Both the position numbers and the translations under genes were made by a program. The notes under the pieces are model-generated. The model did no database searches, was not told the origin of the DNA, and saw nothing but the letters and a program-made list of their open reading frames with translations. This document shows, in pieces, positions 49,137 to 58,341 of a DNA stretch of 64,000 nt (positions are counted from its first letter, which is position 1; every line of letters starts with the position of its first letter). The stretch is taken from positions 434,001 through 498,000 of the forward strand of contig NZ_JAHKNI010000006.1 in NCBI RefSeq assembly GCF_018860155.1. Reading direction: 5' to 3'. Source of the DNA: Nocardia albiluteola. GTDB taxonomy: Bacteria; Actinomycetota; Actinomycetes; Mycobacteriales; Mycobacteriaceae.

Positions 49137-51122
49137 GTGTCGAAGGTCAAGGTGCTGCTCTGGCTGGGACACCTCTCGCTACCGGCGATCGGTCTGTGGC
49201 TGCTGGTATCGCAGCCGCCGCTGGATATGGACTACGAGCACCACGTGACCCATTTCTGGCTGGTGCTGGCCACCGCGGTCGTCGCGCTGGCCCTGGGCGT
49301 CATGCTGTTCCGGGCCGCGCGGATGCGGCGCGATCTCCGATTGGTCCTGGTGTCGCTGGTGTTCCAGTTCAGCGCGGGCTTCCTCGCGCTGCACGCCCTG
49401 GCAACGCCCGGGGTGATCCTGCACGCGCCCAACGCCGGATTCGTGTACGCCGTACCGGTCGGGCTGGGGCTGGGCGGTGTTGCGGCCCTGGCCTCGTCGC
49501 TGGAGTACGGCCCGGTCGCCGCCGCGCGGCTGTACCGGTTCGAGTGGGCGCTGTCCGCGCTGCCGGTGCTGCTGCTGGGCGCGTGGGCGGTGGTGTCGAT
49601 CGCCGAACTGCCGCCGCTGAACCACGTGCCGTCGGCGATGGAGGCGCAGGGACCGCTGATCGGGGTGGCCTTCGCCGGATCGGCCTGCTACTTCCTGGCG
49701 GCGTATCGCTATGTCCGCCAGTTCATCCGGCGTCGCGGCCTGGTGCTGCTGTCGGTGCTCACCGCGTTCGTGCTGCTGTCCGAGGCGCTGTTCGCGGTGG
49801 GATTCGGCCGCAGCTGGCACGCCTCGTGGTGGGAGTGGCACGTGCTGATGCTCGCCGCGTTCGTGCTCATCTCCATCAGTGCCCATCTGCAATTCCGCAG
49901 GGAAGGTTCGACTCTCGGACTGTTCGACAGCGTCACGCTGCGCCAGACCATGGCCGTGCTCGAGCGCGACTACGCGCGGGCGCTGAACGAGATGGTCGAC
50001 GCGCTGCGTGAGCGCGCCGAGGGCGGCGTCGCCTCGGGCGAGCCGCTCGGCGAGGTGGGCGTCCACCTGGCCAGGCGGTTCGGTCTCACCGAGCGTCAGG
50101 TTGCGGTGTTGCAGCAGAGCGCCTTTGCACTGGGCAACGAGCGCGAGCAGGTGCGCCGGTTGGGTGCGCTGGCCGCGATCGGGGAGCGGTCCAACGTGAT
50201 TCGCCACGAGCAGGAGCTGCTCGGTGAGGTGTTGTCGCTGGTGTCGACGGCGTTCGAGCGGGATCGGTTCCGGCTGGGCCTGATTCACGGCGCGGAGATG
50301 GTCTTCCCGGACGGTGGGCCCGCGGATCCGGGCGCGGCCGCGTTCCCGCTGGTCGTGAAAGGCAGCTACGCGGGGGTGCTCGAGGTGCGCCGGGAGGCCG
50401 GCGGTTTCGGCGATGCCGATCTGGCGCTGCTGCGTTCGTTCGCCGACCGGACCTCGGTCATGCTCGAGAACGCCCGGCTGTATCAGCAGCTCGACGGCCT
50501 CTTCCGGTCCTACATGTCGCCCTCGGTGGCCACGGCGCTGATCGCCGATCCGACCCAGGCCGGGCTGGGTGGCAGCCGGGCCGAGGTCACCGTGCTCATG
50601 GCCGACCTCTCGGGATTCACGCCGTTCTCGGAGTCCTCGACCCCGGAAGCGGTGGTGGACATGCTCAATACGTACTACGGCGTCATCGTTCCGGAGATCC
50701 TGAACTGCGGCGGGACTGTGGTGCAGTTCGTCGGCGACGCGGTGATGGCCGTGTTCAACGCTCCGGCCCGCCAACCCGATCATGCGCTGCGGGCGGCCAG
50801 CGCCGGACTCGCGCTGCAGCGGGTGGTCGCCGAAACCGCTGCGCGGCATCCCGATTGGCCGAGGTTCCGGGTCGGGGTCAACACCGGCCCGGCCCTGGTC
50901 GGCAATGTCGGTGCGCCACAGATGCGGAACTACACGGCGATCGGTGACACCACGAATCTCGCGGCGCGGCTGGAGAGTCTGGCCGAGCCCGGGACGGTGC
51001 TCATCGGCTCGCTGACCTACGACCAGCTCGGCCCGCGCGCGGTGGTGCGCAGCCGGGGCACCGTGACCGTGAAAGGCCGGAGTGAACCCGTGACCTGCTA
51101 TGTGCTGGATGGACTGCGGTGA
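49137..51122 (+). CDS. Membrane-bound class III adenylate/guanylate cyclase with GAF domain
   Basis: A 661-residue protein. Residues 1-265 form about seven membrane helices, followed by a helical linker (residues 270-370), a GAF-like domain (about 370-445), and a class III cyclase domain with MADLSGFTPFSE (first metal Asp near 490), FVGDAVMAVFNAP (second metal Asp near 532) and NTGPALVGNVGAP. The substrate-specifying Lys/Asp pair is not obvious to me, so cAMP versus cGMP is open. Its TGA overlaps the start of the Crp-like gene (GTGA, 51119-51122). Start GTG 49137. A cyclase coupled to a cyclic-nucleotide-binding regulator forms a complete sensor-to-promoter pathway. Confidence 0.92.
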   Translation: MSKVKVLLWLGHLSLPAIGLWLLVSQPPLDMDYEHHVTHFWLVLATAVVALALGVMLFRAARMRRDLRLVLVSLVFQFSAGFLALHALATPGVILHAPNAGFVYAVPVGLGLGGVAALASSLEYGPVAAARLYRFEWALSALPVLLLGAWAVVSIAELPPLNHVPSAMEAQGPLIGVAFAGSACYFLAAYRYVRQFIRRRGLVLLSVLTAFVLLSEALFAVGFGRSWHASWWEWHVLMLAAFVLISISAHLQFRREGSTLGLFDSVTLRQTMAVLERDYARALNEMVDALRERAEGGVASGEPLGEVGVHLARRFGLTERQVAVLQQSAFALGNEREQVRRLGALAAIGERSNVIRHEQELLGEVLSLVSTAFERDRFRLGLIHGAEMVFPDGGPADPGAAAFPLVVKGSYAGVLEVRREAGGFGDADLALLRSFADRTSVMLENARLYQQLDGLFRSYMSPSVATALIADPTQAGLGGSRAEVTVLMADLSGFTPFSESSTPEAVVDMLNTYYGVIVPEILNCGGTVVQFVGDAVMAVFNAPARQPDHALRAASAGLALQRVVAETAARHPDWPRFRVGVNTGPALVGNVGAPQMRNYTAIGDTTNLAARLESLAEPGTVLIGSLTYDQLGPRAVVRSRGTVTVKGRSEPVTCYVLDGLR

Positions 51123-51790
51123 CAACCGATTTCGAGATCCTGCGGGGTCTGAGCGAGCAGGAGCGGCGCGACGTGCTCGCCTCCTGCACGCCGCGGCGGT
51201 TCAAGCGCCGGGAGATCGTCTGTCACGAGGGCGATCTCGGTGACACCCTGCATCTGATCAAGTCCGGCCGGATGATCGTGCGCGTGGCCACCCCGTTCGG
51301 CAACACCGCGACGCTGACCATGCTGGGTCCGGGGTACTCGTTCGGCGAACTGGCTCTCGCGGACCGCAATTCGCGGCGCACCGCGACCGTCGAGGCGATC
51401 GAGGACGCCGAGACGCTGAGCCTGAGCCGCGCGCAGCTGGCGGCGCTGCGCGAGCGGTACCCGCAGATCGACCGGGTCATCATCGGCACGCTGTCCGCCC
51501 AGGTGCGCCGGCTGTCGGCGCAGGTGCTCGAGGCGCTGTATCTGCCGGTGGAGACCCGGGTGGTGCGGCGGCTGGTCGACCTCGCCCGGATCTACGGCGG
51601 ACCGAATCCGACCGCCGAGATCCGGCTCAACCAGGACGATCTGGCCTCCATGGCCGGTACCACGCGGGCCACGGCGAACAAGGTGCTGCGCGAGCTGCAG
51701 CAGCGCGAGATCCTCACCCTGACCCGGGGCCGGATCACCGTTGTCGACCGGGGGGCGCTGCAACGCGCCGCCGGACAACTCGCCATCTGA
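51119..51790 (+). CDS. Crp/Fnr-family regulator coupled to the cyclase
   Basis: A 223-residue protein with a cyclic-nucleotide-binding barrel (FKRREIVCHEGDLGDTLHLI, FGELALADRNSRRTATVEA: the phosphate-binding cassette FGELAL-x(5)-RRTATV keeps the Arg) and a C-terminal Crp HTH (LNQDDLASMAGTTRATANKV, LRELQQREIL). The start GTG overlaps the cyclase stop. The match of the binding cassette to nucleotide-binding members supports control by the product of the upstream enzyme. It ends 10 bp before the left end of the TnpB element. Confidence 0.93.
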   Translation: MTTDFEILRGLSEQERRDVLASCTPRRFKRREIVCHEGDLGDTLHLIKSGRMIVRVATPFGNTATLTMLGPGYSFGELALADRNSRRTATVEAIEDAETLSLSRAQLAALRERYPQIDRVIIGTLSAQVRRLSAQVLEALYLPVETRVVRRLVDLARIYGGPNPTAEIRLNQDDLASMAGTTRATANKVLRELQQREILTLTRGRITVVDRGALQRAAGQLAI

Positions 51791-51799
51791 TCTCCGCCA

Positions 51800-53119
51800 G
51801 TGCGCCGTCCTTCAGGGGAGGTGAAGGCGGACGCGGGAGTCTGTGCAGCGGGCGAGTGTGTAGGTGAACGTAGTATCGGGATATGCAGCTCCGATACAAC
51901 TTCCGCCTGTATCCCACTGTGGGACAAGGGCGGTCGTTGGCGAAGGCGTTCGGATGCGCGCGCGTGGTGTACAACGATGCGCTGCGGGCCCGGCGGGCTG
52001 CGTTCGAAGCGGGGCAGAAGATCAACGACGCCGAGCTGTCCAAGCGGCTGACCAAGGCCAAACAGACCCCGGAGCGGGCGTGGCTCGGGGAAGTGTCGGC
52101 TGTGGTGCTTCAGCAGGCGTTGGCCGATCTGAATACCGCGTACCGCAACTTCTTCCAGTCGCTCAGCGGCCAACGCAAGGGCGCGAAGGTCGCACCACCT
52201 CACTTCCGGTCTCGCAAGGACAATCGGCAGGCTATCCGGTTCACGAAGAATTCGCGGTTCACGATCACGCCCGGCCGGATGTTGCGGTTACCGAAGATCG
52301 GGGACATTCCGGTGCGCTGGTCGCGAGACTTGCCATCAGATCCATCGAGTGTGACAGTCGTGAAGGACGCGGCCGGGCGGTATTTCGCGTCGTTCGTCGT
52401 GAAGGCCGAGGATAGGTCACTTCCACAAGTCGATGCCGAGGTGGGTATCGACCTGGGCTTGTCGGCGTTCGCCGTTCTGTCCAATGGGAAGAGGATCGAG
52501 AATCCGAGGTTTCTGCGCCGTGCCGAACGCAAGCTCCGCAAGACGCAGCAAGCGTTATCGCGCAAGCAGAAAGGCTCCGCCAACCGAGCAAAGGCGCGTC
52601 TGCGAGTCGCGAAAGCTCATGCCCGGGTGGTCGATACGCGCAGGGATTGGGCGCACAAGCAGTCCATGGCGATAGTTCGCGACAACCAAGCGATCTATGT
52701 CGAGGATTTGTGTGTCAAGGGCTTGGCCCGTACAAGGTTGGCGAAGTCGGTCCATGATGCTGGGTGGGGCATGTTCACCCGCATGCTCGAGGAGAAAGCG
52801 GTCCGGTATGGGCGGCACTTCTCGAAGGTGGACCGCTGGTTCCCGTCAAGTCAGCTGTGTTCAGTGTGCGGAGCGCTGTCGGGGAAGAAACCGTTGCATG
52901 TGCGGGAATGGACCTGCGTGTGCGGCACCATCCACGACCGGGATCTCAACGCCGCGATCAATATTCTGGCCGCAGGACGTGCGGACAGCTCAACGCCTGT
53001 GGAGCTGGTGTCAGTCGTGTCTTCGGACACGCAACCGGCGGTGAAGCAGGAACCCACCGGAAGCGCGGCGTAGCCGACGCAGACCGGAATCTCCCGCCTT
53101 AGGATGGAGAGGACGTCAA
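51800..53119 (+). mobile_element. IS605/IS1341-type element, TnpB only
   Basis: An element of about 1.3 kb with tnpB alone and no tnpA. The left end holds a hairpin with the arms CCTTCA (51809-51814) and TGAAGG (51822-51827). The right end, after the tnpB stop, has a TCTCC...GGAGA stem (about 53089-53112) and finishes with GACGTCAA, as IS605-type ends do. It sits between the crp gene and the secreted-repeat gene, whose stop codon lies exactly at the right end. There are no target-site duplications, as expected for this single-strand transposition class. The 3' tnpB region plus right end probably encodes the omega RNA. Confidence 0.8.
51883..53073 (+). CDS. tnpB: RNA-guided nuclease TnpB (OrfB transposase accessory)
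   Basis: The 396-residue TnpB has an N-terminal HTH/WED part (YNFRLYPTVGQGRSLAKAF, ARVVYNDALRARR), a RuvC nuclease with D190 (GIDLGLSAF), E274 (YVEDLCVKGL) and D354 (HDRDLNAAINIL), and a four-Cys zinc ribbon (CSVCG ... CVCG). All key residues are intact and spaced as in ISDra2 TnpB (D191, E278, D361). It should cleave DNA guided by a right-end-derived omega RNA, helping the element persist. With no tnpA in this copy, mobilisation would need a TnpA in trans. Confidence 0.93.
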   Translation: MQLRYNFRLYPTVGQGRSLAKAFGCARVVYNDALRARRAAFEAGQKINDAELSKRLTKAKQTPERAWLGEVSAVVLQQALADLNTAYRNFFQSLSGQRKGAKVAPPHFRSRKDNRQAIRFTKNSRFTITPGRMLRLPKIGDIPVRWSRDLPSDPSSVTVVKDAAGRYFASFVVKAEDRSLPQVDAEVGIDLGLSAFAVLSNGKRIENPRFLRRAERKLRKTQQALSRKQKGSANRAKARLRVAKAHARVVDTRRDWAHKQSMAIVRDNQAIYVEDLCVKGLARTRLAKSVHDAGWGMFTRMLEEKAVRYGRHFSKVDRWFPSSQLCSVCGALSGKKPLHVREWTCVCGTIHDRDLNAAINILAAGRADSSTPVELVSVVSSDTQPAVKQEPTGSAA

Positions 53120-53673
53120 TTCGCCACCGCCTTGCCGCCCGTGGGGTTGACCGCGAACCAGGTGCCGCCCACGCCCTGCCCGAGCAGATCTCCCGGCTTC
53201 GCGTCCTTGGAGAAGTAGTAGACCGGCCAGCCGCCGATGGTGATCTGGCAGGAGCCGTCCGGCCGTTCGATGAACCCGGTCAGCTGCGGGTTGATGCCGT
53301 CCACGTACAGGTTCTGACCCTTGCTGACCAGCAGCGGCGGCCAGGTGGTCGCGCAGGCGCCGGTGCAGTTCGACTGCGACGGCTTCGGGGTGTCCTTGTC
53401 GAACCGGTAGAGCGAGCGGCCGGCCGCGTCGGTGACGCGCATGCCGACGGTCGGGTCGATGACCACGCGCAGCTCGATGTTGTTGGTGCCCTGGGGCGCG
53501 GATCCGTTGTAGATGTTCAGCCACCCTTGGGTCTTCGCGAGGACCGGCGCCGATGCCGTGGGTGCGGGCGGCGTCGGGTCCGCGGTCGCGGCCGGCGCCA
53601 CGGACAGGGCCAGCACCGCGGCCGTGGCGACCGCGGCGGCGGCCGTGCTGATCAGCGTGGTGACTTTCGACAT
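53116..53673 (-). CDS. Secreted protein with COG4315-type repeats
   Basis: A 185-residue exported protein: signal peptide (STAAAAVATAAVLALSVAPA, A-T-A cleavage near residue 32) and two copies of the secreted-repeat fold with LYRFDKDTPKPSQSNCTGAC, TTWPPL and GGWPVYYFSKDAKPGDLLGQ. The Cys pair probably forms a disulfide. The family is of unknown function but is often near redox or metal genes. Start ATG 53673 with GGAGGACCCC upstream. It is divergent from the CooC-like ATPase, and its stop codon lies in the right end of the TnpB element. Confidence 0.85.
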   Translation of the reverse strand: MSKVTTLISTAAAAVATAAVLALSVAPAATADPTPPAPTASAPVLAKTQGWLNIYNGSAPQGTNNIELRVVIDPTVGMRVTDAAGRSLYRFDKDTPKPSQSNCTGACATTWPPLLVSKGQNLYVDGINPQLTGFIERPDGSCQITIGGWPVYYFSKDAKPGDLLGQGVGGTWFAVNPTGGKAVAN

Positions 53674-53850
53674 GGGGTCCTCCGAATGATGTGCGTTGGC
53701 GTTGCACATGATTCTTCGTTTCCGGGGACGAATGTTCTGTTCGCGCAGAGACATCCGCTGTGTGTCCGCGCCGACACAGCGAGGGCGTGCGGTACTGTAT
53801 CGCGTCGAATGAACATGGGAATCATTTCCGGAAAGTGAGAGGGGTTATTC

Positions 53851-54828
53851 GTGAAGATCGCGTTCGTCGGCAAGGGCGGCAGCGGTAAGACCACGCTGTC
53901 CTCGTTGTTCGTGCGCTACCTCGTCCATCAGGGGCTACCGACGCTCGCGATCGATGCCGATATCAATCAGCATCTGGCCGCCGCGCTGGGCGCCGACGAG
54001 GACACCGCGGCGGCGCTGCCCACGCTAGGCGCGCACCTGCCGCTGATCAAGGAGTATCTGCGCGGTGACAATCCGCGCATCTCGTCGGCCGATGCGATGA
54101 TCAAGACCACGCCCCCGGGCGCAGGCTCGCGGCTGGTGGGTGTCGTCGAACCCAATCCGATCTACGACGCGTGCGTGCGCGAGATCGCCGGAGCGCGGGT
54201 GGCGGTGACGGGCCCGTTCGCCGAGTCGGACGAGGATCTGGGGGTGTCCTGCTACCACTCGAAGGTCGGCGCGGCCGAACTGCTGCTCAACCACATGGTG
54301 GACGGCGCCGACGAGTATGTCGTCATGGACATGACCGCGGGCGCGGATTCGTTCGCCTCGGGCCTGTTCACCCGGTTCGATCTGACCGCACTGGTGTGTG
54401 AGCCCACCCTGCGCAGCGTCGGGGTGTACCGCCAATATGCCGGCTACGCCAAGGATTTCGGCATCCGCATCGCGGTGGTCGGCAACAAGGTCTGTGACGC
54501 GGAGGATTTGGAATTCCTGCGCGGGCAGGTCGGGGAGAACCTGCTGTGCTGGATCGACCGATCCGGGCACGTGCGCGCCGCCGAGCGCGGGCACATCCGC
54601 CCGATCGGCGACCTCGAGCCGGCGAATCTGAATGCGCTGGCGACCATTCGCGCGCACCTGGACGGCACGGTTCGCGACTGGTCCGCCTACCAGCGGCACG
54701 CCGTGGAGTTCCATCTCCGCAACGCGAACGCCTGGGCCGGCGCGGAATCCGTCGACCAGGTGGATCCGGACTTCGTCCTCGGACCGCACCTGCGGCCGAC
54801 GGCCGAGGTCATCGGTTCCCCGGCGTAA
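53851..54828 (+). CDS. CooC/MinD-like P-loop ATPase
   Basis: A 325-residue deviant-Walker ATPase: KGGSGKTTLSSLF with the signature Lys of the SIMIBI class, switch region LAIDADINQHLAAAL, and VVMDMTAGADSF. It resembles CooC-like metal-cofactor maturation ATPases more than MinD/ParA, and it has no membrane-targeting helix. Cys residues (CYHSKVG, VCEPT, NKVCDAED, LLCWID) could contribute a metal site. It converges with efeB with no gap (stop at 54828, efeB stop at 54829). A metal- or heme-related function is inferred from this neighbourhood only. Start GTG 53851. Confidence 0.85.
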   Translation: MKIAFVGKGGSGKTTLSSLFVRYLVHQGLPTLAIDADINQHLAAALGADEDTAAALPTLGAHLPLIKEYLRGDNPRISSADAMIKTTPPGAGSRLVGVVEPNPIYDACVREIAGARVAVTGPFAESDEDLGVSCYHSKVGAAELLLNHMVDGADEYVVMDMTAGADSFASGLFTRFDLTALVCEPTLRSVGVYRQYAGYAKDFGIRIAVVGNKVCDAEDLEFLRGQVGENLLCWIDRSGHVRAAERGHIRPIGDLEPANLNALATIRAHLDGTVRDWSAYQRHAVEFHLRNANAWAGAESVDQVDPDFVLGPHLRPTAEVIGSPA

Positions 54829-56058
54829 TCAGTTCAGCAGCGCGCGGGCGTACCAGTCCTTCGCGTCGCGCACCCCGGGCAGGGCGAAGAAATAGCCGCC
54901 GCCGAAAGGCTGCACGTAGTCGACCAGCGGCTCGTTGACCAACCGCGTCTGAATGGCCTCGAACTGGCGCACGACATCCTGCTGGAAGCAGGTGAAGATG
55001 TGCCCGGCGGCCATGTTGCCGTTGGGATCCAGGCCCAGGTCGTAATTGTAGGAGCGGCGGACCAGCTGTTGCCGCGCGGTGTCCGGGGTGCGCGGATTAG
55101 CAAGGCGGATATGGGAATCCAGCGGGATCACGCTGCCCTTGGGATCCGCGTGGTAGTTCGGGGTGTCGAATTCCTGATTACCGTCCAGCGGCGCGCCCGA
55201 ATCCCGGCGGCGGCCGAACATGTTCTCCTGCTCGGTGATTCCGACCCGGTCCCAGAATTCCACCAGCATCCGGATCAGGCGCACCACGTGATAGGTCCCC
55301 CCGCGCGTCCAGGCCGGTTCGTCCGGGCTGTCGGTCCAGATCAGTGCTTCGGCGTCGGAGCCGGTCGGGTTGCCCGTACCGTCCTTGAAGCCCAACAGGT
55401 TCCGGCCCGTGCCGGACGGCCGCGGCGGCGAGTTGTAGCCGTCGATCTTCCAGCGCAGCTGCATCGCGCCCCGGGTGTGACGGGTGATGTCGCGGAGCGT
55501 GTGATGGATGGTGTCGGGGTGGTTAGCGCACAGCTGCAGCAGCAGATCGCCGTGCATCCACGCCGGGTCGGGAGAGTCGTTGGGGAAGATCCGCATCGGG
55601 CCCAGCCTGGCCGGCTTGGCCTTCGCCAGACCGAACCGGTCGTCGAACAGGCTCGCGCCGAGGCTGGTGGTGACGGTGAGCCCGTCGGCGGGGATGTCGG
55701 CGCCCAGCACCGCACTGTCCGAGGGCGGTTGTCCCACACCGAGATCCGGGGCGGCGCCGCCCGCGGTGAGGAAGCGGGCGCGACCGGTCAGGGTCTTGAA
55801 CAGCTCGGTCAGTTCCCCGCGATTCGCGGCGGTGACGTCGAAGGCGGCGTAGCAGGCCGCGTTCTGCTTCTGCGCCGGGCCCGGGGTCAGGATGCCCGCC
55901 TGATGGACGCCGTGGAACGGATACGACGCGGCCGCGGCGGACTGCCCGGTGGTGGCCGCGTCCACCCGGGCGCCCTCGGCGAGCACGCCGGCGGTCAGCG
56001 CGGTCCCGGCCGCACCCGCGACGGCGCCGGAAAAGAATCTGCGGCGACTGACATCCAT
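54829..56058 (-). CDS. efeB: Deferrochelatase/peroxidase EfeB (DyP-type), Tat-exported
   Basis: A 409-residue DyP peroxidase with a twin-arginine signal (SRRRFFSGAVAGAAGTAL) and the domain landmarks: FGVHQAGI-like FHGVHQAGILTPGP, the distal GFKDGTGNP (Asp and Gly), RIRMLVEFWDRV, NMFGRRRDSGAPL and the proximal heme His in LANPRTP...AAGHIFTCFQ. It handles periplasmic iron or heme in the EfeUOB uptake system. It is encoded 57 bp downstream of efeUO on the same strand and is probably cotranscribed from the iron-boxed promoter at 58329. Confidence 0.95.
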   Translation of the reverse strand: MDVSRRRFFSGAVAGAAGTALTAGVLAEGARVDAATTGQSAAAASYPFHGVHQAGILTPGPAQKQNAACYAAFDVTAANRGELTELFKTLTGRARFLTAGGAAPDLGVGQPPSDSAVLGADIPADGLTVTTSLGASLFDDRFGLAKAKPARLGPMRIFPNDSPDPAWMHGDLLLQLCANHPDTIHHTLRDITRHTRGAMQLRWKIDGYNSPPRPSGTGRNLLGFKDGTGNPTGSDAEALIWTDSPDEPAWTRGGTYHVVRLIRMLVEFWDRVGITEQENMFGRRRDSGAPLDGNQEFDTPNYHADPKGSVIPLDSHIRLANPRTPDTARQQLVRRSYNYDLGLDPNGNMAAGHIFTCFQQDVVRQFEAIQTRLVNEPLVDYVQPFGGGYFFALPGVRDAKDWYARALLN

Positions 56059-56115
56059 CGTGTGGTCCTTCTTACCTCTCGTGGGTGGGCGGGTTTACGT
56101 GCTGGGGAGGGGATT

Positions 56116-58341
56116 TCAGTGCTGGACGGGGACCTCGAGCAGTCGCGGCACCAGGGCCAGCTGCTCGAGCGCGCCGCTGAGCGCGGCCAGCACGGCCTGC
56201 CGCTGGGCCTGCGGGGTCTGTACCGGCGGACGCCAGCGGCCGTTGTCCTGGGTGGCCAGCAGGGCGGCGTGCAGGGTGTCCAGCCGCGCGGTGAGCGTGG
56301 CGTGCAGTCCGGGCGAGCGCTCCTCGATCAGCGGGCCGAGCTGGTCCAGCACCGTGCGGGTGATGTCGATGTCGGCGTCGGTCAGCGGGTAGGCCGCGCC
56401 GGAGCCCTGGTCGTCGATGCCCGAAACATGGTCGCGCAATGCGTCTTCGAGGATCTCGTGAGCGCGGATCGGTAGATTGGTCGGATCGCCGGCCAGGTCG
56501 TCGTTGCCCAGGTTCTTCTGGACGTTCGCTACATCGGCGTCGAGCTTGTCCAGCACCGGCAGCAGCTGGTCGGGGGTTTGACCATGCCAGAGTCCGTATT
56601 CGAGGCGGTGCAGTCCGGTGAAGCCGGCGTCGGTGACGCCGCCCGGCAGGCCGTCGGGCAGCCCGGACACGGCGGTTCCGGCGTCGCCGAAGCTGTTGTA
56701 GGAGGCGCCGACGCGCTCCCACTCCTGCTGCGCAGCCAGCCAATCCGCCTGTGCAGCCGGGATATTGCCGGATTGCAGATCGTTGCGGACCGCGCCCAGG
56801 GCGCCGGTCAGGCGGGTGAGCGCCTGCGCCGCGGCGGCCTGGTAGGCGTTGTTCGCCGGGGTGAGATCGTCGGCGGTGACCGGTTTGACAGCCGTGGGCG
56901 CGGTGCCCGACGCGCCGCTGACCTGCACGGCGGCCGAGGTGGTCCGCGGCTGACCCGACATCAGGCAGGCGATGGTGTACCGGCCGTTGCTCAGCGTCGC
57001 GGTCATGTCGGCGGTGGTGGCCGGGCCGATGGTCTCGATCTCGCCGACGACCGCGCCGCCCGCGTCGAGCAGGGTGATCTCGCCCGCCTTGCCGGTCTTG
57101 TTCTGCACCGCGAAGGTCTGGGTGCCGGGCTGTCCGGACTTCCATTCCGGCGCGCAGGACTTGTCGGCGATCGACACGGCCTGAACCGAACCCGACTCGC
57201 TGGAGGGGAGCAGCGCGATCGCGGCGCCGGCGGCCACCACGGGGACCACCACCAGCGCGGTGGCGACCAGCGGCAGGCGGGGACCGGCGATGCGCTCCCA
57301 CCAGTCGGGGGTTGTTTCCGTGTCCGTCGTCGCGGTGTCGGTGCTCGCCGCTGCGCTCGAGGCGTTTTCGGTCTGCGCGGATACGGCGGTCACGGCTTCG
57401 GGCGCGCCGGGTGTTTCCGAGGTTGTCGCGGCACTGCTCGATTCGGCTGTGGCGGCGGCGGTTCCGGTGTTCGCAGCTGTGGCGACCCGCGCGGTGACGG
57501 CCGGGCGGCCCGCGCGGACGAACAGGGGGATGACGACGGCAAGATAGACCACCCACGAGACGACCTGCAGCACAGTCATCTTGGGCGTGAGCTCGGTGAT
57601 GCCGGAGATGATCGAGACCCACCACGAGTTCGGATCCGCATGCGCGGTCAGGTCGAAGGCGATCCACGCCGAACCCGGCAGCAGGCCCGCGTCCTGCAGA
57701 TCGCCCAGCCCGTAGGCGAGCACACCGGCGGCGATGACGATCAGCAGCACCGCGGTCCGGTTGAAGAACACCCCGAGGTTGAACCGCACGCTCTGGCGGT
57801 AGAGCAGCCAGCACAGCGCGATGGCGACGGCCAGGCCCAGCGCCGCGCCGATCAGCGGCGCGATGGTGGCGCCCGAGGCCTTGACGGCGGTCCAGACGAA
57901 CAGCGTGGTCTCGAGGCCCTCGCGCCCGACGGCCAGGAACGCGGTCAGCGCCAGCGCGCCGGCGCCCAGTGCGGCGGCGCGCACCACCTCGCCGCGCAGC
58001 TGTTTGGAGAGGGTGGCGGCGGTGCGGCGCATCCAGAAGATCATCGCGGTGACCATGATCACCGCCAGCACGCTCAGGATGCCGCCGACGGCCTGTTGTG
58101 CGCTGCTCGACAGCACACTGGTCGAATACGTCAGCACGGCCGCGAAGCTGCCGGCCACCGAGATCGCGCCGAGCAGGCCGAGCCAGATCGGCGCCGTGGA
58201 GACGGGTCGTGCGGCGGTGGACGCCTTGCGCACGGCCGCCAGCAGGATGGTTACCACGAGGCCCGCCTCGAGACCTTCCCGCAGGCAGATCAGAAGGTTC
58301 GGTACCGCCTCAGCCCAGTTCACATAGACAAGGTAAGGCAT
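56116..58341 (-). CDS. efeU: EfeU-EfeO fusion: FTR1 iron permease with periplasmic cupredoxin/M75 domain
   Basis: A 741-residue protein joining two EfeUOB parts. Residues 1-280 are the FTR1 permease with seven membrane helices and both iron motifs, REGLE at 21-25 and REGLE again near 146. A Thr/Ala/Ser-rich cytosolic-type linker (about 285-345) and another membrane helix (PLVATALVVVPVVAAGAAI) lead to an EfeO part: cupredoxin-like domain (about 390-475) and M75 domain with the metal motif HRLEYGLW. In E. coli these are separate proteins. An IdeR-like box overlaps the ATG 58341, so the true start may be the GTG at 58323, possibly leaderless. efeB follows. Confidence 0.93.
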   Translation of the reverse strand: MPYLVYVNWAEAVPNLLICLREGLEAGLVVTILLAAVRKASTAARPVSTAPIWLGLLGAISVAGSFAAVLTYSTSVLSSSAQQAVGGILSVLAVIMVTAMIFWMRRTAATLSKQLRGEVVRAAALGAGALALTAFLAVGREGLETTLFVWTAVKASGATIAPLIGAALGLAVAIALCWLLYRQSVRFNLGVFFNRTAVLLIVIAAGVLAYGLGDLQDAGLLPGSAWIAFDLTAHADPNSWWVSIISGITELTPKMTVLQVVSWVVYLAVVIPLFVRAGRPAVTARVATAANTGTAAATAESSSAATTSETPGAPEAVTAVSAQTENASSAAASTDTATTDTETTPDWWERIAGPRLPLVATALVVVPVVAAGAAIALLPSSESGSVQAVSIADKSCAPEWKSGQPGTQTFAVQNKTGKAGEITLLDAGGAVVGEIETIGPATTADMTATLSNGRYTIACLMSGQPRTTSAAVQVSGASGTAPTAVKPVTADDLTPANNAYQAAAAQALTRLTGALGAVRNDLQSGNIPAAQADWLAAQQEWERVGASYNSFGDAGTAVSGLPDGLPGGVTDAGFTGLHRLEYGLWHGQTPDQLLPVLDKLDADVANVQKNLGNDDLAGDPTNLPIRAHEILEDALRDHVSGIDDQGSGAAYPLTDADIDITRTVLDQLGPLIEERSPGLHATLTARLDTLHAALLATQDNGRWRPPVQTPQAQRQAVLAALSGALEQLALVPRLLEVPVQH

